Source of the DNA: Cubamyces lactineus
Lineage: Eukaryota > Basidiomycota > Agaricomycetes > Polyporales > Polyporaceae
DNA: 64,000 bases
Assembly (NCBI GenBank): GCA_022376465.1
Contig: JACDTU010000019.1
Span: 310,001-374,000 of the forward strand
Reading direction: 5' to 3'
Shown: positions 11,101 to 24,469 of the stretch, in pieces
Numbering within the stretch: the first letter of the stretch is position 1
Layout of the letters: every line of letters begins with the position of its first letter
Made by a program: the position numbers and the translations under genes
Notes under the pieces: generated by a model
Seen by the model: the letters and a program-made list of their open reading frames with translations, nothing else
Databases searched by the model: none
What the model was told of the DNA's origin: nothing

Positions 11101-13360
11101 ACTGGCTTCTTGCACAACATAGACGGGTAGCTTGCTATACAATGCACTTCTTTATATTGCTCGCGAAGCATGCCGCGAAGAGTCCACATAGTTTGGTTAT
11201 GGTAATCGTATGGCGCAGCAATTGATCTGGCGCCGCATCTGATGCGAGAGAAATGACCATCGGCGGAAAACCTGACTACATGCGCATATAGTCGCGCTTG
11301 GAGCATGTGTTGATTGAACAGTTGTAAGACCTTACCTCAACTAGTCTACTGTCTAAACACTGACAGGGTTTGCCTGGTGACAGAACATAGCGCCATCGCA
11401 GTAGTAGGCTTTGGCTATGGTTCTCGAGGAGTGACTCCCGAGGGTTTGAACGCAAACGAAGAACAGTACGTCCTCTATCCATCAAATCGGGGCCATTGTG
11501 GAAGCGGTACCGACATATTTGGATCGAACAGTGTCACCGTAGCGGACCATGCCGCGATAGAGGTCACTGGGTAATGCGGGCACAATCGCGTAAATGGGTA
11601 TATTTCTCCCTACTGTATGTGATCCCAGGGCTGACAGGTTCATAGCAACTCTATGAACACCGGAGCTTGTATACAGGGACATAGTGAACGAGCACAAACA
11701 CTATGTACTGCATCGTGCACCGTCGGAAAGGTACGTCTTTTAGCAAACTGTGTTTCCTGATTCTATTTTCTGTCTTTCCTAATGCGAACCGCACCAGTGC
11801 AATGGGCGCGCAGCTGAGCACATGTTGCATCGTCACACAGGGAATCCCACTGGCCCTTTTGGCCGTTGCGTCCTTGAAAAGGGCAAAAACAGCGGGCTGA
11901 GCAGCACAGGAATCGCCTCCTCCAAGACGAACGATCATATCGTTTTCTGATATACAATACCAGAAATCTCTAATAGCTGGAGACCTATTGTCGACGGATC
12001 TCTCACGAATGTCGATGCTTCCTGCGAAGAGGAGCGAGATACTCTGGGATGAGGCCGTCCCAGTTTGACCACAACCGTCGGCGCTGATGTCCTCCCCCGC
12101 CGCATGCGCTGCGGTAGCGAGATCCCGGTCTTGCGTTCCATTGATCACTGTCCTGTGAGACCATGCCGCCGACGCAGGCTCAGGCTCTCCGACGACAAGC
12201 GAACCGGGAGCTGATTCGTAGCAAGATTCTCCCAACCGGCGAAATGCCTGTATCGTGGATTTCGCGGGCTTCAGTCAAGATGCCGGTCCATCGTCCATCT
12301 GTCACATGGGCATCGCCGTTCGCAGCAGCGCCTGGCTCCTCGTGCGCAGTAGAGTTCGATCCCTCCACTCCCTCTCGTCCCCCCGAAGACTCCTCTCCCC
12401 CAGTGCAGGTCGGCATCGGACCGCTGCATTTCCCATCCATCTATCCGCCGTTCATGGTTCGCGATCATTTGCCCATCAATTGCCGTCAATTCTGTGTGTA
12501 ACTCAATCTCCTCTGCCGCTTCTCGACTTTGCGCTCATCATAGCGATACCATCTGGCTATGCAAGTGAGGCTGTACCTCAGGATGTGGGACCGTCGAGCG
12601 AATCCTGACCCCAGCGAAACCCAGGTGCTACCCCAGCACCCACGATTTTCGTATGGTATGATCTCTCTCCCATGCAGTCTGCGCATCGCAGTTAATTGGT
12701 CTGGTCTGATTGATGTGTTATATGAAAACCACATTTCAATTATTCAACGCTCTGGTACGGGCCCCGAATGCGATCATTACCGCGGTGAGCTGCCTAGGCG
12801 CCCGGAAAAACAAGTCCTGCTGTGCCGTAATTCAATGGCACTGGTTTTGCGCCCTAATGATTTTCTCTAGCCGAATTGACTATTCAGATAGCGTCCACCT
12901 CGCACAAGGCCTACCTTTTCCGGCGATGAGTCCGCAGGGCTCCGCGGAACCCAACTATCGGACACACCTAATGTGGGCGCAGCCATGAGGCACCCTTCTT
13001 CGCCGGTCACACCCGGCGACCGCAGTGAATCATGCATCTGGAATCCTGTAAATCCTGGAAAGAAGAAGCCGACAACGCGATGCGTCCTCAGGCATTCGGA
13101 ATCCTGCTCCTCTACCTTGCGCGGGCCACTGGAGTTGCGATAGGAGCGGGACGACGACGACACGCGCGCGGCTCATTGCTTTCCGGTGGTTGGTTTCGTG
13201 GCTTCTGCATTCTCACGGCACAATAATTGTGCATCTCGGCGCTGTCGAAGACATTACCTTTTAAGTAGAAAGCAACACCGGCATCTCTGGAACCCCCAGT
13301 GATTGGTGATCTCCAGCGGTTGTTCTGAGGGTTCGTGTGTGGCACTGCGAGTATAGTCTG
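5130..13360. other. Gene-poor region
   Basis: Over 8 kb with no gene I can support. ORFs are short, lie in all frames and lack family motifs. Examples are an ATG-opened 112-codon frame at 12163-12501 and a frame at 7681-8169. A stretch near 8840-9420 reads like disrupted minus-strand coding sequence and is listed separately. The first few hundred bases after 5130 are promoter-side sequence of the methyltransferase gene. I recognised no RNA gene or intact transposon. Confidence 0.5.
8839..9420 (-). pseudogene. Degraded coding-like relic, family unknown
   Basis: Read on the minus strand, several adjacent segments look protein-coding in composition but are broken by stops and frame changes. In order they are a segment with 'ELMRMRKNLEA', then 'SPEDVIALRGRLGV', an internal stop, 'AIGSNDWELNARESVLDVG', and after a frame change 'GTPASIRATLQNLPPHRDE' ending in 'QRWQEA'. 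The charged, repeat-free composition would suit an old retroelement gag-like region or a decayed host gene. I do not recognise the family. The call rests only on the look of the translations. Confidence 0.25.
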
Positions 13361-13367
13361 TATATAA
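13361..13367 (+). promoter_or_regulatory. TATA box of the small C2H2 gene
   Basis: TATATAA lies 103 bases upstream of the ATG at 13464, followed by a CT-rich stretch typical of fungal core promoters. Confidence 0.55.
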
Positions 13368-13463
13368 CATCGCTTACTCCTCCGATGTAGCACTTGTCGC
13401 CCCGAGCCACCTGGACCCGCATCCCTTCCCCATCTCGCCCCACCCTCGCCATCATCGCCCTCC

Positions 13464-14712
13464 ATGTCGACCAAGAGCCCTACGGCGTCTCCTCGGACCA
13501 CACTTCCCAGCATCCAGGAGCTGCTCTCCGGTATGTACTCTCTCCCCGCGCGAATTGTCTCTCCGCGGAGTCGTTCCCTCCCATGCTCACGACCTCCAAC
13601 GACGCTAGACCTCCAATTCGACAATGCGCGCGCGCGTTCTCCAGTGAGCTCTCAGCATGCGACTGCTATAGGCCATACCACGGCGCCGTTGTTCAGGGTA
13701 AGTTTAGGGTTCCTGTCCGGCCCGTTTGCCGCTGCTCATAGCTGACGTCTGGCATGCGACAGGCTCCCATCGTGGAGAGACCTGCGCGATCTCAGCGAAC
13801 CGATGGGTGGACGGCGGGCCCGCCAGGCTCACTGTCGCCCGCTACGCCGCGCTCGTCCCAGAGTGCCGTTCGTGGCTCCTCCTCTGCCGTCCCCCGCGAC
13901 GGCCTCCACGTCGCCACTCCACCTCAATCACAGCCCGCGATTCCATCCCACCACGCATTCTCTACCAGTCATATCTTTGACGATCGACGCCACATCAGCC
14001 CACCCCCTCTTCCTTCTTCTCAAGGTTCCGGCCGGTCTCCTTCGGCCTTGCAACAGATGAGAGCGATGAACCTACCCACGTACATCCTGTCTGCGGACGA
14101 ATGCCCGCCCGATGACGACCGCCGACATGGTTGTGGCATCTGCCATCGACGCTTCAATCGGCCTAGCAGCCTTCGGATTCACATGAATTCGCACACGGGT
14201 GACCAACGTACGCGCTCAGCAACTGCACATTGATATTCAATCCACTGACCGCATCTTATGCAGCCTTCCAGTGTCCATTCCCTGGATGCAGCCGTCGCTT
14301 CAGTGTCAACTCCAACATGCGCCGCCACTATAGGAACCATCGAGATGGCCTCTCTGTTGCACCTCCGTCTACCTCATATCCACCTCGCTTCTACCGGGAC
14401 GAGGCCCCGCAGATGCTCTACCGTATGAACTCCTCTCCCGAATCCTCTTCCACCATGTCATCTTTCAGCGACAGCGAAGAACACGACGGCTCGCCCGTCA
14501 TCTCCCCCAATGACCGTGTGCTGTTCCCTCTCCCGCAAAGTCGCGCTCGGTCGTTCTCTGAGACCAGCCCGCCCACGTTCGGCCGCCTAGGTCCTTCGCG
14601 TCCCCGCTCGTGCACTCTGCCGGGATGCAACTGTGGCTGCGAAGCGCCTGGAGCGCTTCGCCCAGCTTTCCAACCAGGATCTACATCTCGCTTCCCGCCT
14701 CAGCCCCGTTGA
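13464..14712 (+). CDS. C2H2 zinc-finger transcription factor (small paralogue)
   Basis: Four exons (13464-13530, 13609-13697, 13763-14207, 14264-14712) give 349 residues, and all junction phases agree. Donors are GTATGT, GTAAGT and GTACGC. Two fingers are visible. Finger 1 (residues 176-196) is C-x2-C-x12-H-x3-H with 'FNRPSSLRIHMNSHTG'. Finger 2 (204-226) is C-x4-C-x12-H-x3-H with 'FSVNSNMRRHYRNH'. The rest is Ser/Pro-rich and probably disordered. The C-terminus has a Cys-rich 'CTLPGCNCGC' followed by 'LRPAF'. It is expected to be a nuclear DNA-binding regulator. The finger layout resembles basidiomycete c2h2-type regulators linked to fruiting, but target and role are not shown by sequence. 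A 1,028-residue paralogue lies at 39038-42557 with the same exon phases. Confidence 0.9.
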
Positions 14713-17700
14713 GCCACCAGCAGAGGCCTGGCTTGCGCGCCGGTTACGCGCAACCGCGCTCCCATCGCACATCACCCGCGGTATAAATACAGACACGAGG
14801 ACAATATTCGGCGGCCCTGTTGTTTCCGCTCCACTCTGGATTCCCATGCAAACCGTTCTGAGATTCTATGATATCCGTTTGGATGCTCATATCGTCCCGC
14901 TAAGCGAAACGAAGTAGAACTCAAAACTGTATCTTTGCTTTGTGTTGTAACTTATTGCTATCGCCATGCTCTGCTCTCGCCTCCCGCCATGTTTTCGTGT
15001 CCCATGTAGTTGTCTCTCATTGGCTGCATACTTATGTATACTTACTTGCCCGCCGCAGACGACCGCTCTCCTGTGATCCGTGCCGCGTATGTACTTCCCT
15101 GCCCTCCGCTCTGGGATTCTGTTCCCCATACATCAATCATCTTGATCTTCTTGGGCGCAATCGAAGCTCACGACTCAGGCAAACCCATCGGCGTGTCCAG
15201 ATCTCCTCGTCTTCCTCCAGAGCGCTGTTCTGATGGTGCGCGTGCGGGCGTTGAGATTCGAACGCCACGCACACGCGGGCCTCGGCGTGGATTGTTGACT
15301 TGAGGCAGAACCAGTCATCACAGTTATACCCCTGAACTCTAACTGGAGGACAGGTTGGGTCTCAACGGCACGCGGACGTGTGTAAGCCCTGCCCAGCCGC
15401 GCTCGAAGATGACAGGGAGATGGGTCGCAGTGCCCTGGCCAGCTGCTGCTACGTTGCCCATGCACTTTGTGCGACAGCGTGGAAACAGAGCATCGCGATG
15501 ATCGCCCCCCTGACGTGTCTCGACAAAGCCACCGCGGCCGGTGACTGGGTTCGCGGATGTGTGAACGGTCCCACAGTCCGGCGGACAGACATGGTGACGG
15601 TGACGTGCGTTCACTCGGATGCAAGACTGGATAGCGGCGCTCCATTATGAGCCAGTGAGCGCCGACAACCGCCCGATGTTGTATGGACTCCACCTAACCT
15701 CGCCGCAGGCCAGTGTTGGAGCCAATGTCTACCCAAGTTCTCTATCACCTCTCAAAGATGCTTGTTATGCCGTCAGTGCTGCGCTATTCACGTGTGGTTC
15801 GGTGCCAATGCCTTTTACCCTCCCGAACGAGACGCAAGTTCGCCGCAGTACTTCGAGGCACAAAGCGCAGTGCCGATGTTGCTGCGAGGGCCGCACTTGG
15901 ACCCTGAAGAAGGTCATGAAGACGAGTAGCTCAGAGGAATATCGCATGTCTGTGACATCGAGTGGCTATCCGGGCACACAGAGGGCAATAGAAACGCAAG
16001 CAGCCTGCTGTAATCTCTGATTCCTCTAGATCGCAAGCGTGCGATGACCTTGAATCACATCCGCGCAGCTAGGCATCTCTCCTCGCGTTCAATTTCAGCT
16101 TCTCGGGGGCCTCGAGGCAGTCAATGGAAGGGAACAAGCTCACTCGCTCACCGTCTTGGCCCCGTCGGTCCCCCAGATTGCCATACCAGCCCGAAATCGT
16201 CAAAACGTTGTCGTCCACCGCGCAAGGCATAGAGCAGAACTATGCCTAAGCGCGGCACAGGATTATCGGTGCTTGCTTCGCCCGGAGTATGTTCGCTGCC
16301 TGCGGAAGGTGCGTCCTAGATTTGCGTCCACGATACGCTAGAGGCCAGACAGCGCCCCGCCGCGCCGCTGGTGCCCTTCGGGTAAACTCGACGGTTCAAC
16401 GTATGGGGGCCTCACTGTTACATCTCCGTATGCGTAGTGAGCGCTGCGACGCCCGAAATCTTCAGCGGATCCGACTTGTCAAAAATAAGCAAACCGGGAG
16501 ATGCGATGGTAAGAGCGTAGTTGCATCTGAGGCCGGCTCCAAGGCTGGGTAAGGTCCGATAGACGAACCCATCCATGTCAAGATATGTTCGAGAGAGGGC
16601 ACGCCTGCGTAAAGGCAGTGGGGGGACATTCCCAGTTGATGGTGCATTATCAAGAAAGACACCTGAGCTCAAGCAATGACCACGCGGGGCGCGCGGACAG
16701 GAGGTTGTGCGTAGACCGCAGAAACTGTATGAACCTGATAGGTTCGGATTATCCCGATCGCCAAAGAATGTTTACCTCACCGATTGAGCGATGCCTGTAC
16801 AGGGGCCTGAGATAGAACAGGATCATGAGATCGCGGATACCGAGGCACCGACCTCTCCAATGAATTCACAGGTACTTGTCTGTAGGAAATTCATCCCAAC
16901 ACAGAAGCTGGGCCTAGTATCATGAGCTCGTCTGTGAAGGAGCAATTGCGATATCAATAACCTCTTGGTCGTGTAAACGGCGGTCTGTAGCTCACCATTC
17001 TCTAGATGCCAGCGGACCCGAAGAGAAGGGCGCAGAAGCCCGCATCGTGGGTCACAGCGGCCTTGTGAGGGACTTTCCAGCCGCTTTGATATGCTGTCCA
17101 TCAGTCTGTACGGCTTGAGACGCTGTAAATAGTTGAAGCCGAGTGGTCGTGACATCTTGTCGTGCTCATCAGCACCCGCACCATAACAGAAGAAGCCCAG
17201 CGTGACTGACAGGTCGAAGAGGTTGGTAATTGCTCGCCACTATCAGTTGACAACAAGCGAGACATACGTCTTCATACGATGCTAACAGATCTGTCGACCA
17301 GTGAGCACGTGCCAGCAGTTCAGGCAAAATCGGCATACCAGCCATGCGCATCGACGTGAGGGATTACCCGGACGCTCCATTTCCCTTTGATGATAGTTGA
17401 AGAGTAACATGAGCAGATGGTGTGCTTTTCATGCGTAAAGCGAGGATTTCAGACGTCGTGGAGCAGGAACAGCCCGAGTAGGGTGCATTAAATGAGCGCG
17501 GGAAGCAGACAATGTAAGAGCGGCGCCTATCACCTGTCCCCCCAGTACTTCGTCCCAGTGGCAGTGCTCGTCGTACAACTTGTTCGAGAGCATCTGTTCA
17601 ATTATTCGGACACGACAGGCCCGCCACTATAGACGATTTTCACTCGTTTCACACTACACACTCACAACTAGATCTGGGCATCCGCGGAGATGAAATACTG

Positions 17701-20700
17701 AGCACGGGTGTACGTTCTCAAGGCAAAGCTGACATGTCCTCGATCAGAATATTCTTGCAATCACATCCAAGGCGTAGTGGTGGCTGTTGTACAACCCTGC
17801 CATCAAAAGCCACTACACATTGATATGGTTAGTGGTAAGCTCTTCCTGGTATATATGACCCAAGACGGAGCATGATATGATATATCGGACTCTTTCGGAC
17901 GCAAAATTTAATCTCAGCTCTAGACCAGCGAGGCACTACGGACCCCAGCAAAGTCCCGACCATTCGCTCTGATTGAATATCTGACGGCCTCTGCCTGCGG
18001 TCCTAACCGCCATGCACCCATCCCCATCCCCAGGTTCTGCGACCTGTCTTCGTATCTCCGGGTTCTGCGGTCCCTGCGCCACATATCTGCAAACCAACCT
18101 CAGCCCAGCCCAAGGACCACAGCGCCTTCTATGCGTGGTCCCGGCGCCCTCACTCCCATTTGTCATGTGTCCAATAGAAAGAAGCCTCGGGAGACGAGTA
18201 CTCCGTGCATTCATCACACATGTATCACTGCCTTCGAGAGCCTAACAGTGTGTTTCTCTTCGAGTCGATGATGGAGCAGTACTATCTCTCACGACGATAC
18301 AAGGACAACAGTCGGCATCGTCGGACATCATGCATGCGATGTAGCTCATTGATGAGAGGCGAACCTTCAACCAAGTCCCACACCAGCGAACCGGCCCGGC
18401 GGATACAGCTTCCGAAGGGGTTCCTTCAGAACACATGGGTGAAAACCCTACCTTGACTGGCAGTCTCCGCGTTGCCGCCCTGCGAATGCGGCCGTGGGAT
18501 CCCACACGACTTTCGAGCCACTTCCAAGAGATGCATGTGGGTTCTTGACGCAACCTTCGCAGCCTATTAGTAAAGTTCCGCAGGCGAAGCTCCTCAGCCA
18601 GTGTAGCTGACAAGTCTATCGTGGATAGAAGGTCACCCTTCCCCCACTTGCTGTGATCCCTCCGCGACTACGGGGCGGAACTATGGATGGCCGCTTTACC
18701 CCCTCTGGTCTCTCTGTTGCGAGAAGCGCGTTGATACGGTTATTGCCGTGCTGCGTCGTGCATTGCTGGTGGCATAGTTGGCTGATGACGCCCTCCAGTG
18801 ATGCTTGCCGTCTGCCAGGCTCTCGAGATATCTATCATTTTCGCGATGGATAGTCCTCGTCTGCAGCATGACCATGTCCTAATGCAGCCAGAAACGGCTG
18901 GCTTCTGAGCATGCGCGTGATTCTGGGCAACGCTAGGTGCTAGCTCGCAGCGCCTACTATTGCAATGATTTAGGTACGCTAAGGCATCCGAGCGCGATGG
19001 TGTCTTTGCGATATTCCACCGTAATCGTAGCTCCTGTATGGGTCACCAGCCCACAGAGCGTTCATGTGGTCGGCAGCAGAGTAATCGAACGGGCCGAATA
19101 TGGCTCCTGGCCTATTGGGGGGCCAATAGGGAGCGCTGCCTTGCTCCTCACAAGGCAATGAGACCTCCACATAAACCAAATTCAGCGAGCATCCTGCAGA
19201 ACACCAGGGCGTCAGTGCGTCGAACCCACGCGCTAAACCGTTACACGTACAAGTGGCGCAGATGCGCGGGCTTTTCTCGGCAGGTTGGCCTGTCTTCAGC
19301 CTGTAGCTGCGCCGCCGGTCGGAGGCCTGGACGATACTGCTCGCTAGGCATGGAAGTTGGAGGTGGGCTTCAGCTTTCTCTGGCCATAGAAACACTGGAG
19401 GCGGCGTGCACAGCATGTGGTCAGGTCAGAATCAGAAAATCAAGTGCAAGGAGTACAGATGACATGAGTGTCCCGGCTGCGGCAGAAATGATCCTCCAAA
19501 CTTGCACTCCCGTACCAGGCGATTCCCTACATGCTACTTTCTCACAGGCCGTACTATGCATTGCCGCTAATCAGCTCTGAACTTAGGGAACTCATCTTCT
19601 ATGAAAAAATGCGGAAAGCTGTCATTGCACTCCAAACGGTACTCTGCGAGCGTCCGAGTGAGAGCGTCGAGACTCACGACCCGAGCCCGCCCCGCCGAGG
19701 GAGTGCAAACTGCCTCATGGGAAGGACGTACCAAGATCGCAGCATGGAGCGCGAGAAGCCAACAAAACGCAGACCAAACAGAACGGCCTCACACGCCTGA
19801 GAGGGGTAGCACAGCTACCAAAACACCTCCTATCGTGCAGTACGATGCGATCCGTCAAGTCAGAGAGTGTCTGCGATGGCCGCAGGCATACCCCCGAATA
19901 CCTCTGATGTACATACCCAGACGGTGCACATCCTGTTCCTCATGCCCGGGCGGAACAATGCGCCATATCTCATGATGGACTGTATGAAGTTTTGACGGGC
20001 GGCGGTCTATCTACCCCGAAGACCTCATGCGATCCAAGGACGCGAGCAGCGCATCGGACTCTAGAAGTTCCGTGTTCGAGCAGAACATGTTCATCGCGAG
20101 TGCCTGCCGGTGCGCCGCACACACCCCTGACCGCGCCCTGCCGCGTTCGCGGGTGAACGAAGTGGCCGAAAAACGCTTCAAGTCCAACAAAGAGAACGCC
20201 AATACGTTCGGATGCCTCCGCGGATGCACATGAGGGGCCAAAATCGCGCATTTTGGGCCACAATTCGTGCCAGCGCGACGATTCAGGATCGAAACGATCT
20301 GGTGGCACCGTCGACGCATCTGACGAGCAACAACTCCTGAAAAGCGGTGACTGTGTCTCATCAACATGCATTGCGCTCACTGTCAGCACAGATATGTTGT
20401 ACTTCGCATTGCAGTGATCCCAGAACGAGATTTCACCCCATTAACCGGGCGGGAGCGCCGCGACTGAGTCACCTAGCGGACACGACAAGCCACATACATC
20501 AGTCTCATCTGTTCTTGCAGTGCGTACGACTTACTAGACAGCCATCTCGGTTTGATCCCTACGTTTGAATAACGAATTGACTTACATCGAGAGGTTGTCC
20601 GGGTTCGTGAGCGTAAGTAATGCACCGACCGCCGACCGAGCTGCAAGTCGCCACCTACTACGATCTCTACTACTAGCGCCGGGGGCGCCTAGGTCCCAAT

Positions 20701-23700
20701 GCGGTGTGTCACACCATAGGACTTCATAGGATAGTACGTGACGTGCCATCAACTTCAACGCCACTCCAGTCTGCGTCTAGGCTGCTGCGAAGCATGAGGG
20801 TCTCAATTGCGAAAAGGTCCGTATACACAGCAGACCATCTTCCCCGACACTAACTGCGAACGGCCCAACGGCCACCGAAGGCGTAACCGCGTAAGGGGAA
20901 GTTTGAAACGAGATAGAATGGCCCTCGAATGTCGTAACACGATCCAGGCTGTATAGCTACAGCAGCGTCAATCTGGGAAAACATGCCGGACATGAATGCA
21001 GTCGTACGTACCACCAACGGCTATCCCTCCGCAAAGCATTTAAACGCGTCGCTAGCCATGACACAGCCCTCGCGAAACTCTCAAACGTTCGACAATCTCG
21101 TGGTGCCATGCGCGCGCAGGAAAGAAACGAGATGGCTTCTAAAGATCATCGCGGAAACCGAGCCGTCCGTTCTACGAGCGCAGAAACGGCCGCCTGACCC
21201 AACTTCGTGCTGCAAGCATCGAGATGTACCACGCAGCAATGTACAGGTCGGTACCCTATGTCCGTAACAGCGACACAGCAAGTGAATGGCCATCTCCGCT
21301 GGAACAAAATGCTGAGTGGTATCCGGCCTCTTCTGTGTAAGCAAGGGCGCTTTCGAACCCGATAGGCAAGCCTCGAGGCTAACTTCTACGAGCAACACGA
21401 GGAATCAAGCCTTCCTTATTCCAAGAATCTGGCTTCCTCAGGACACTGCCTATCTCGCACCGAGACCGCAGGCCTCGACAATATACCGAGATATGGTCAT
21501 GTCGATCGTACTCCCCAGAGCGAGAGGCGCCCGACCGCATCCAATTCCGCCCGCACGCGGAGGTAGACGAAGGCCGACGAGCGCCCGACATAGACATGAT
21601 ACATTACGCCCATCGACGTTCGAACCTTCCCCTGAGCCGATATCCAGTAGATGTTGCTGCAATAAACAGAATCCCGGGTAGAAAGCACAGCGAGACCATG
21701 GAAACGGCGAGGGAGAACATCATCGACGAGGTTGTGGACGAAACAGCAGCCGCTCTCGTCATCTTCGCCCAGCGCTAGAGTCTGAGGATGGCACCGGGCA
21801 TCTCCACGATCGCCAGGGCTGGCAAGAAAGTCGAGGACATGAGGTACAGACACACATCCGGCGACCGACTCGGATGTAATAACAAACACGTGTCCCATGA
21901 ATCAACTCGCCACTTGCAAGCTGCGCGTTCAGGCAGGCACCATCAGCCTTCCTCGACTCTCAACGAGCGAAAAGCGCGCGGCGTCGCGGTACGGACGGGC
22001 ACTGACTGGCCTCTACCGCCTACCCCTCTTGCTCCCAGGAACGCAGCAATCACGACACGTCCATAGACACGGGCAGCAACACAGCAGCGTCGTGTCGATG
22101 GGCGCACGCCGCATCGGGAGCCCACCCCCATCGGAGCGCCAGGCGTGCATTAGCAGCAGCTGTTGACACGTCAATGCGTATCAACAAACACGCATGCAGC
22201 CTATCTCCTTCCATGACTCGACCCCGCAAGCGCGAAAACCAAAGCGAAGCGCTGGCAGCGGTGATGCTGGCGCTCGAGATATGCGTTCATTCGTCGGAGA
22301 ACAAGTGGGGCTCCCTAGATGAAAAAACAGCGAATCGAAATATCCGGTATATGTATATGTTGAGGGCGTACCTTGCACGCGCACTGGCCTCAATTGGCAA
22401 CGGCTCAGCGGTCTTAAGAAGCATCGGAACACACATCTGTGAAATCCCGAGCTCAATTTTCGAATACTGTTCACTAAAAGCGATCAGGCACTGGCTCAAT
22501 CCAAGAGCATGAAACACCACATCTCTTCCTGAAGATGAGCCCAAGATGACTTGATAACCACCGCGAGGCACGGCAGCACGCCCCAGCGCTCGCAGCGGAC
22601 TTCGACAAGCTCGGAGCGCATGTCGGGTTTGCAGAAATAGAGCCGAGGACATCGCATGGGTAGTAACGAAATCTAGGACAGCGGCAATGCCGTGTCAATG
22701 TGGTACGGAAACGAGTCTCTGCTGGAATCGAAGACTGACCCGCAATAACTCCGCTCCAGTCGTGAACCCTGGCTGCGTATCAGCCACGAGGAGGTGCGGG
22801 ATAGAAATGGCGAGTATCTGGTTCGATGGTCAGAAAATCTGGATGTCGTTCATCGTGAATACTCGTACGATCAATAGGTATGTATTAGTCGTGCGTTGAG
22901 CGGTGATAATCCATGATAGATTTGTAGCTTGCTGCGGTAGGCTCACGCTCTACCGCTGATGTCAACACCCGCACGCAACGGCGCGTCAGGGCTCGGGGGC
23001 GCTGACGCAGCCCAACTTTGCAGCAGAGCGACACGTTGGTGAATCAGGGTGGTGAGACGATTCCCAATAGCTACACTGTCGCTAAGCGGGCACGATCACG
23101 TTTGAGGTCAACAGAGAGCACGCCATATTGATTGTGAATTTGACGCACCTGGTCGTGACCGATATCGAGATGTTCAAGGGAGAGAAAGGCGATGCCCACA
23201 ATCTGAGGTCTTGAAGCTATTGGTATGTTTCCATCCAAACTCTACATAATGGGTGATCAGCGTTTGGTTCTAATTTCATGTAGGAAGCGCTGCGGATGAG
23301 TCGAGGCGTTGGTTGCACTCTACATCGTTCGAGACCCAATCAAAAGTAATCCAGAGGTTAGCCGCCTGGCTTCTATTTTTCGGTACTGAATCTAGACAGC
23401 ACGAAAAAAATGACGTTGAGGAAAGCCAACCGTGGGGCTTAGCTAGGACACGCCGCCAAGGAAATCACGGGGAAGAGGAGGCAAGTGCCTTGTTGCGAAA
23501 GTATTTTTGCTGAGGTAGCCTTCCAAGGTGTAGCAAGGGAGTAGAAAGGGCGCACAAATGTGACAAGGATACTTATCTCCGCATTGCAGAAGTAAAGTAA
23601 AATATCCCTTTGCCTGAACACTATCTTCTCTCCCATTGGAAACAAGCTATCCTCGTCGTGAACCGAATGTTAAGTCTACCAAAGAGGTCACAACGAGGAT

Positions 23701-24270
23701 CAGCTCAATATCCGTGGGGCAGAGCTGACGACGAGGCAGAGTGATGACTCGCGATTCTCGGGAGCAGAAAAGGCAGGAAGATAGAAACCTTCCCGAGTTA
23801 AATGATGGTACTCACAAAAGCATTTTGAGCGGGTGGTTGGCCTGCTTCCACCATATCTTTGCGACAAGTATGCCCGTAGAAATTGGCAGACCGCCTTCGT
23901 GACATGGTATGTCTGGACCCGTCGTCGTCCGAGTCGCTCGTTTCTTCGTATTGTGGGAAGAGATGCGCTCGAATCGATTGTCCAGACGTTACGATGTAGT
24001 ATCGGTCAAGTACCATCCCAGCAGATGGAGGTGTGGCGGTAGACACTGTGGCATCGCATAGCTGAAGTCGAAACGAAGGATGGAGGGGCGAAGGACGACG
24101 AGGAGCGAGCCGAGGACGACTGTGCCGCGGTGGCGAACTTAGCGCAGCAGGTGGTGGTAGCGCCCACGTGCTCCCACTGGCCAAAAGGAGACTAGTCGCC
24201 CCGATCGAAGGGCCATCGCCAATCGAGATCCGGGAGGGACGCCCGGGGAACCAAGAAGAAGCCGTGCCGA
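14713..24270. other. Gene-poor region
   Basis: About 9.5 kb after the small zinc-finger gene with no supportable gene. Frames up to about 180 codons occur on both strands, for example minus 18979-19416, minus 19970-20389 and minus 21497-21898. None shows a known motif or a plausible exon chain. Unlike the DNA beyond 24.5 kb, it has few microsatellites and reads like old degraded sequence. Confidence 0.45.
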
Positions 24271-24469
24271 GCGCGGATCCAGGACCCCTGACATTTGACC
24301 CAGATGCCTGATCCCGAATCCGGACATTGACAAGATTTTCCCACGCTTTCTGACTTCGGATTCGTGCGTTTCAGGACATTTGGTGTAATTCGAGGGTCGC
24401 GAAAAGCCCCAAATGTCCGGATTATTGGGATCAGGCATATTGGGCGCTTGTCAGGGGTCCTGCGGATCC
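24271..24469. repeat. Inverted-repeat element (MITE-like)
   Basis: Two arms of about 58 bases face each other across roughly 80 bases. Left-arm blocks AGGACCCCTGAC (24281), TGCCTGATCCC (24305) and ATCCGGACATT (24318) recur in reverse complement and reverse order at 24411-24461 as AATGTCCGGAT, GGGATCAGGCA and GTCAGGGGTCCT. Each arm's outer end carries GCGGATCC or a close match. The arms are imperfect, so the element is not recent. I could not identify a target-site duplication. It could be a short non-autonomous DNA transposon or a hairpin-forming transcript. Confidence 0.6.

Noticed and set aside
12163..12501. ATG-opened 112-codon plus-strand frame
   Set aside because: No motif or neighbour exon. 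The opposite strand is equally open and it lies within a gene-poor stretch.
18979..20389. Minus-strand frames of about 140 codons
   Set aside because: No family motifs, no plausible splice partners and competing frames on the other strand.
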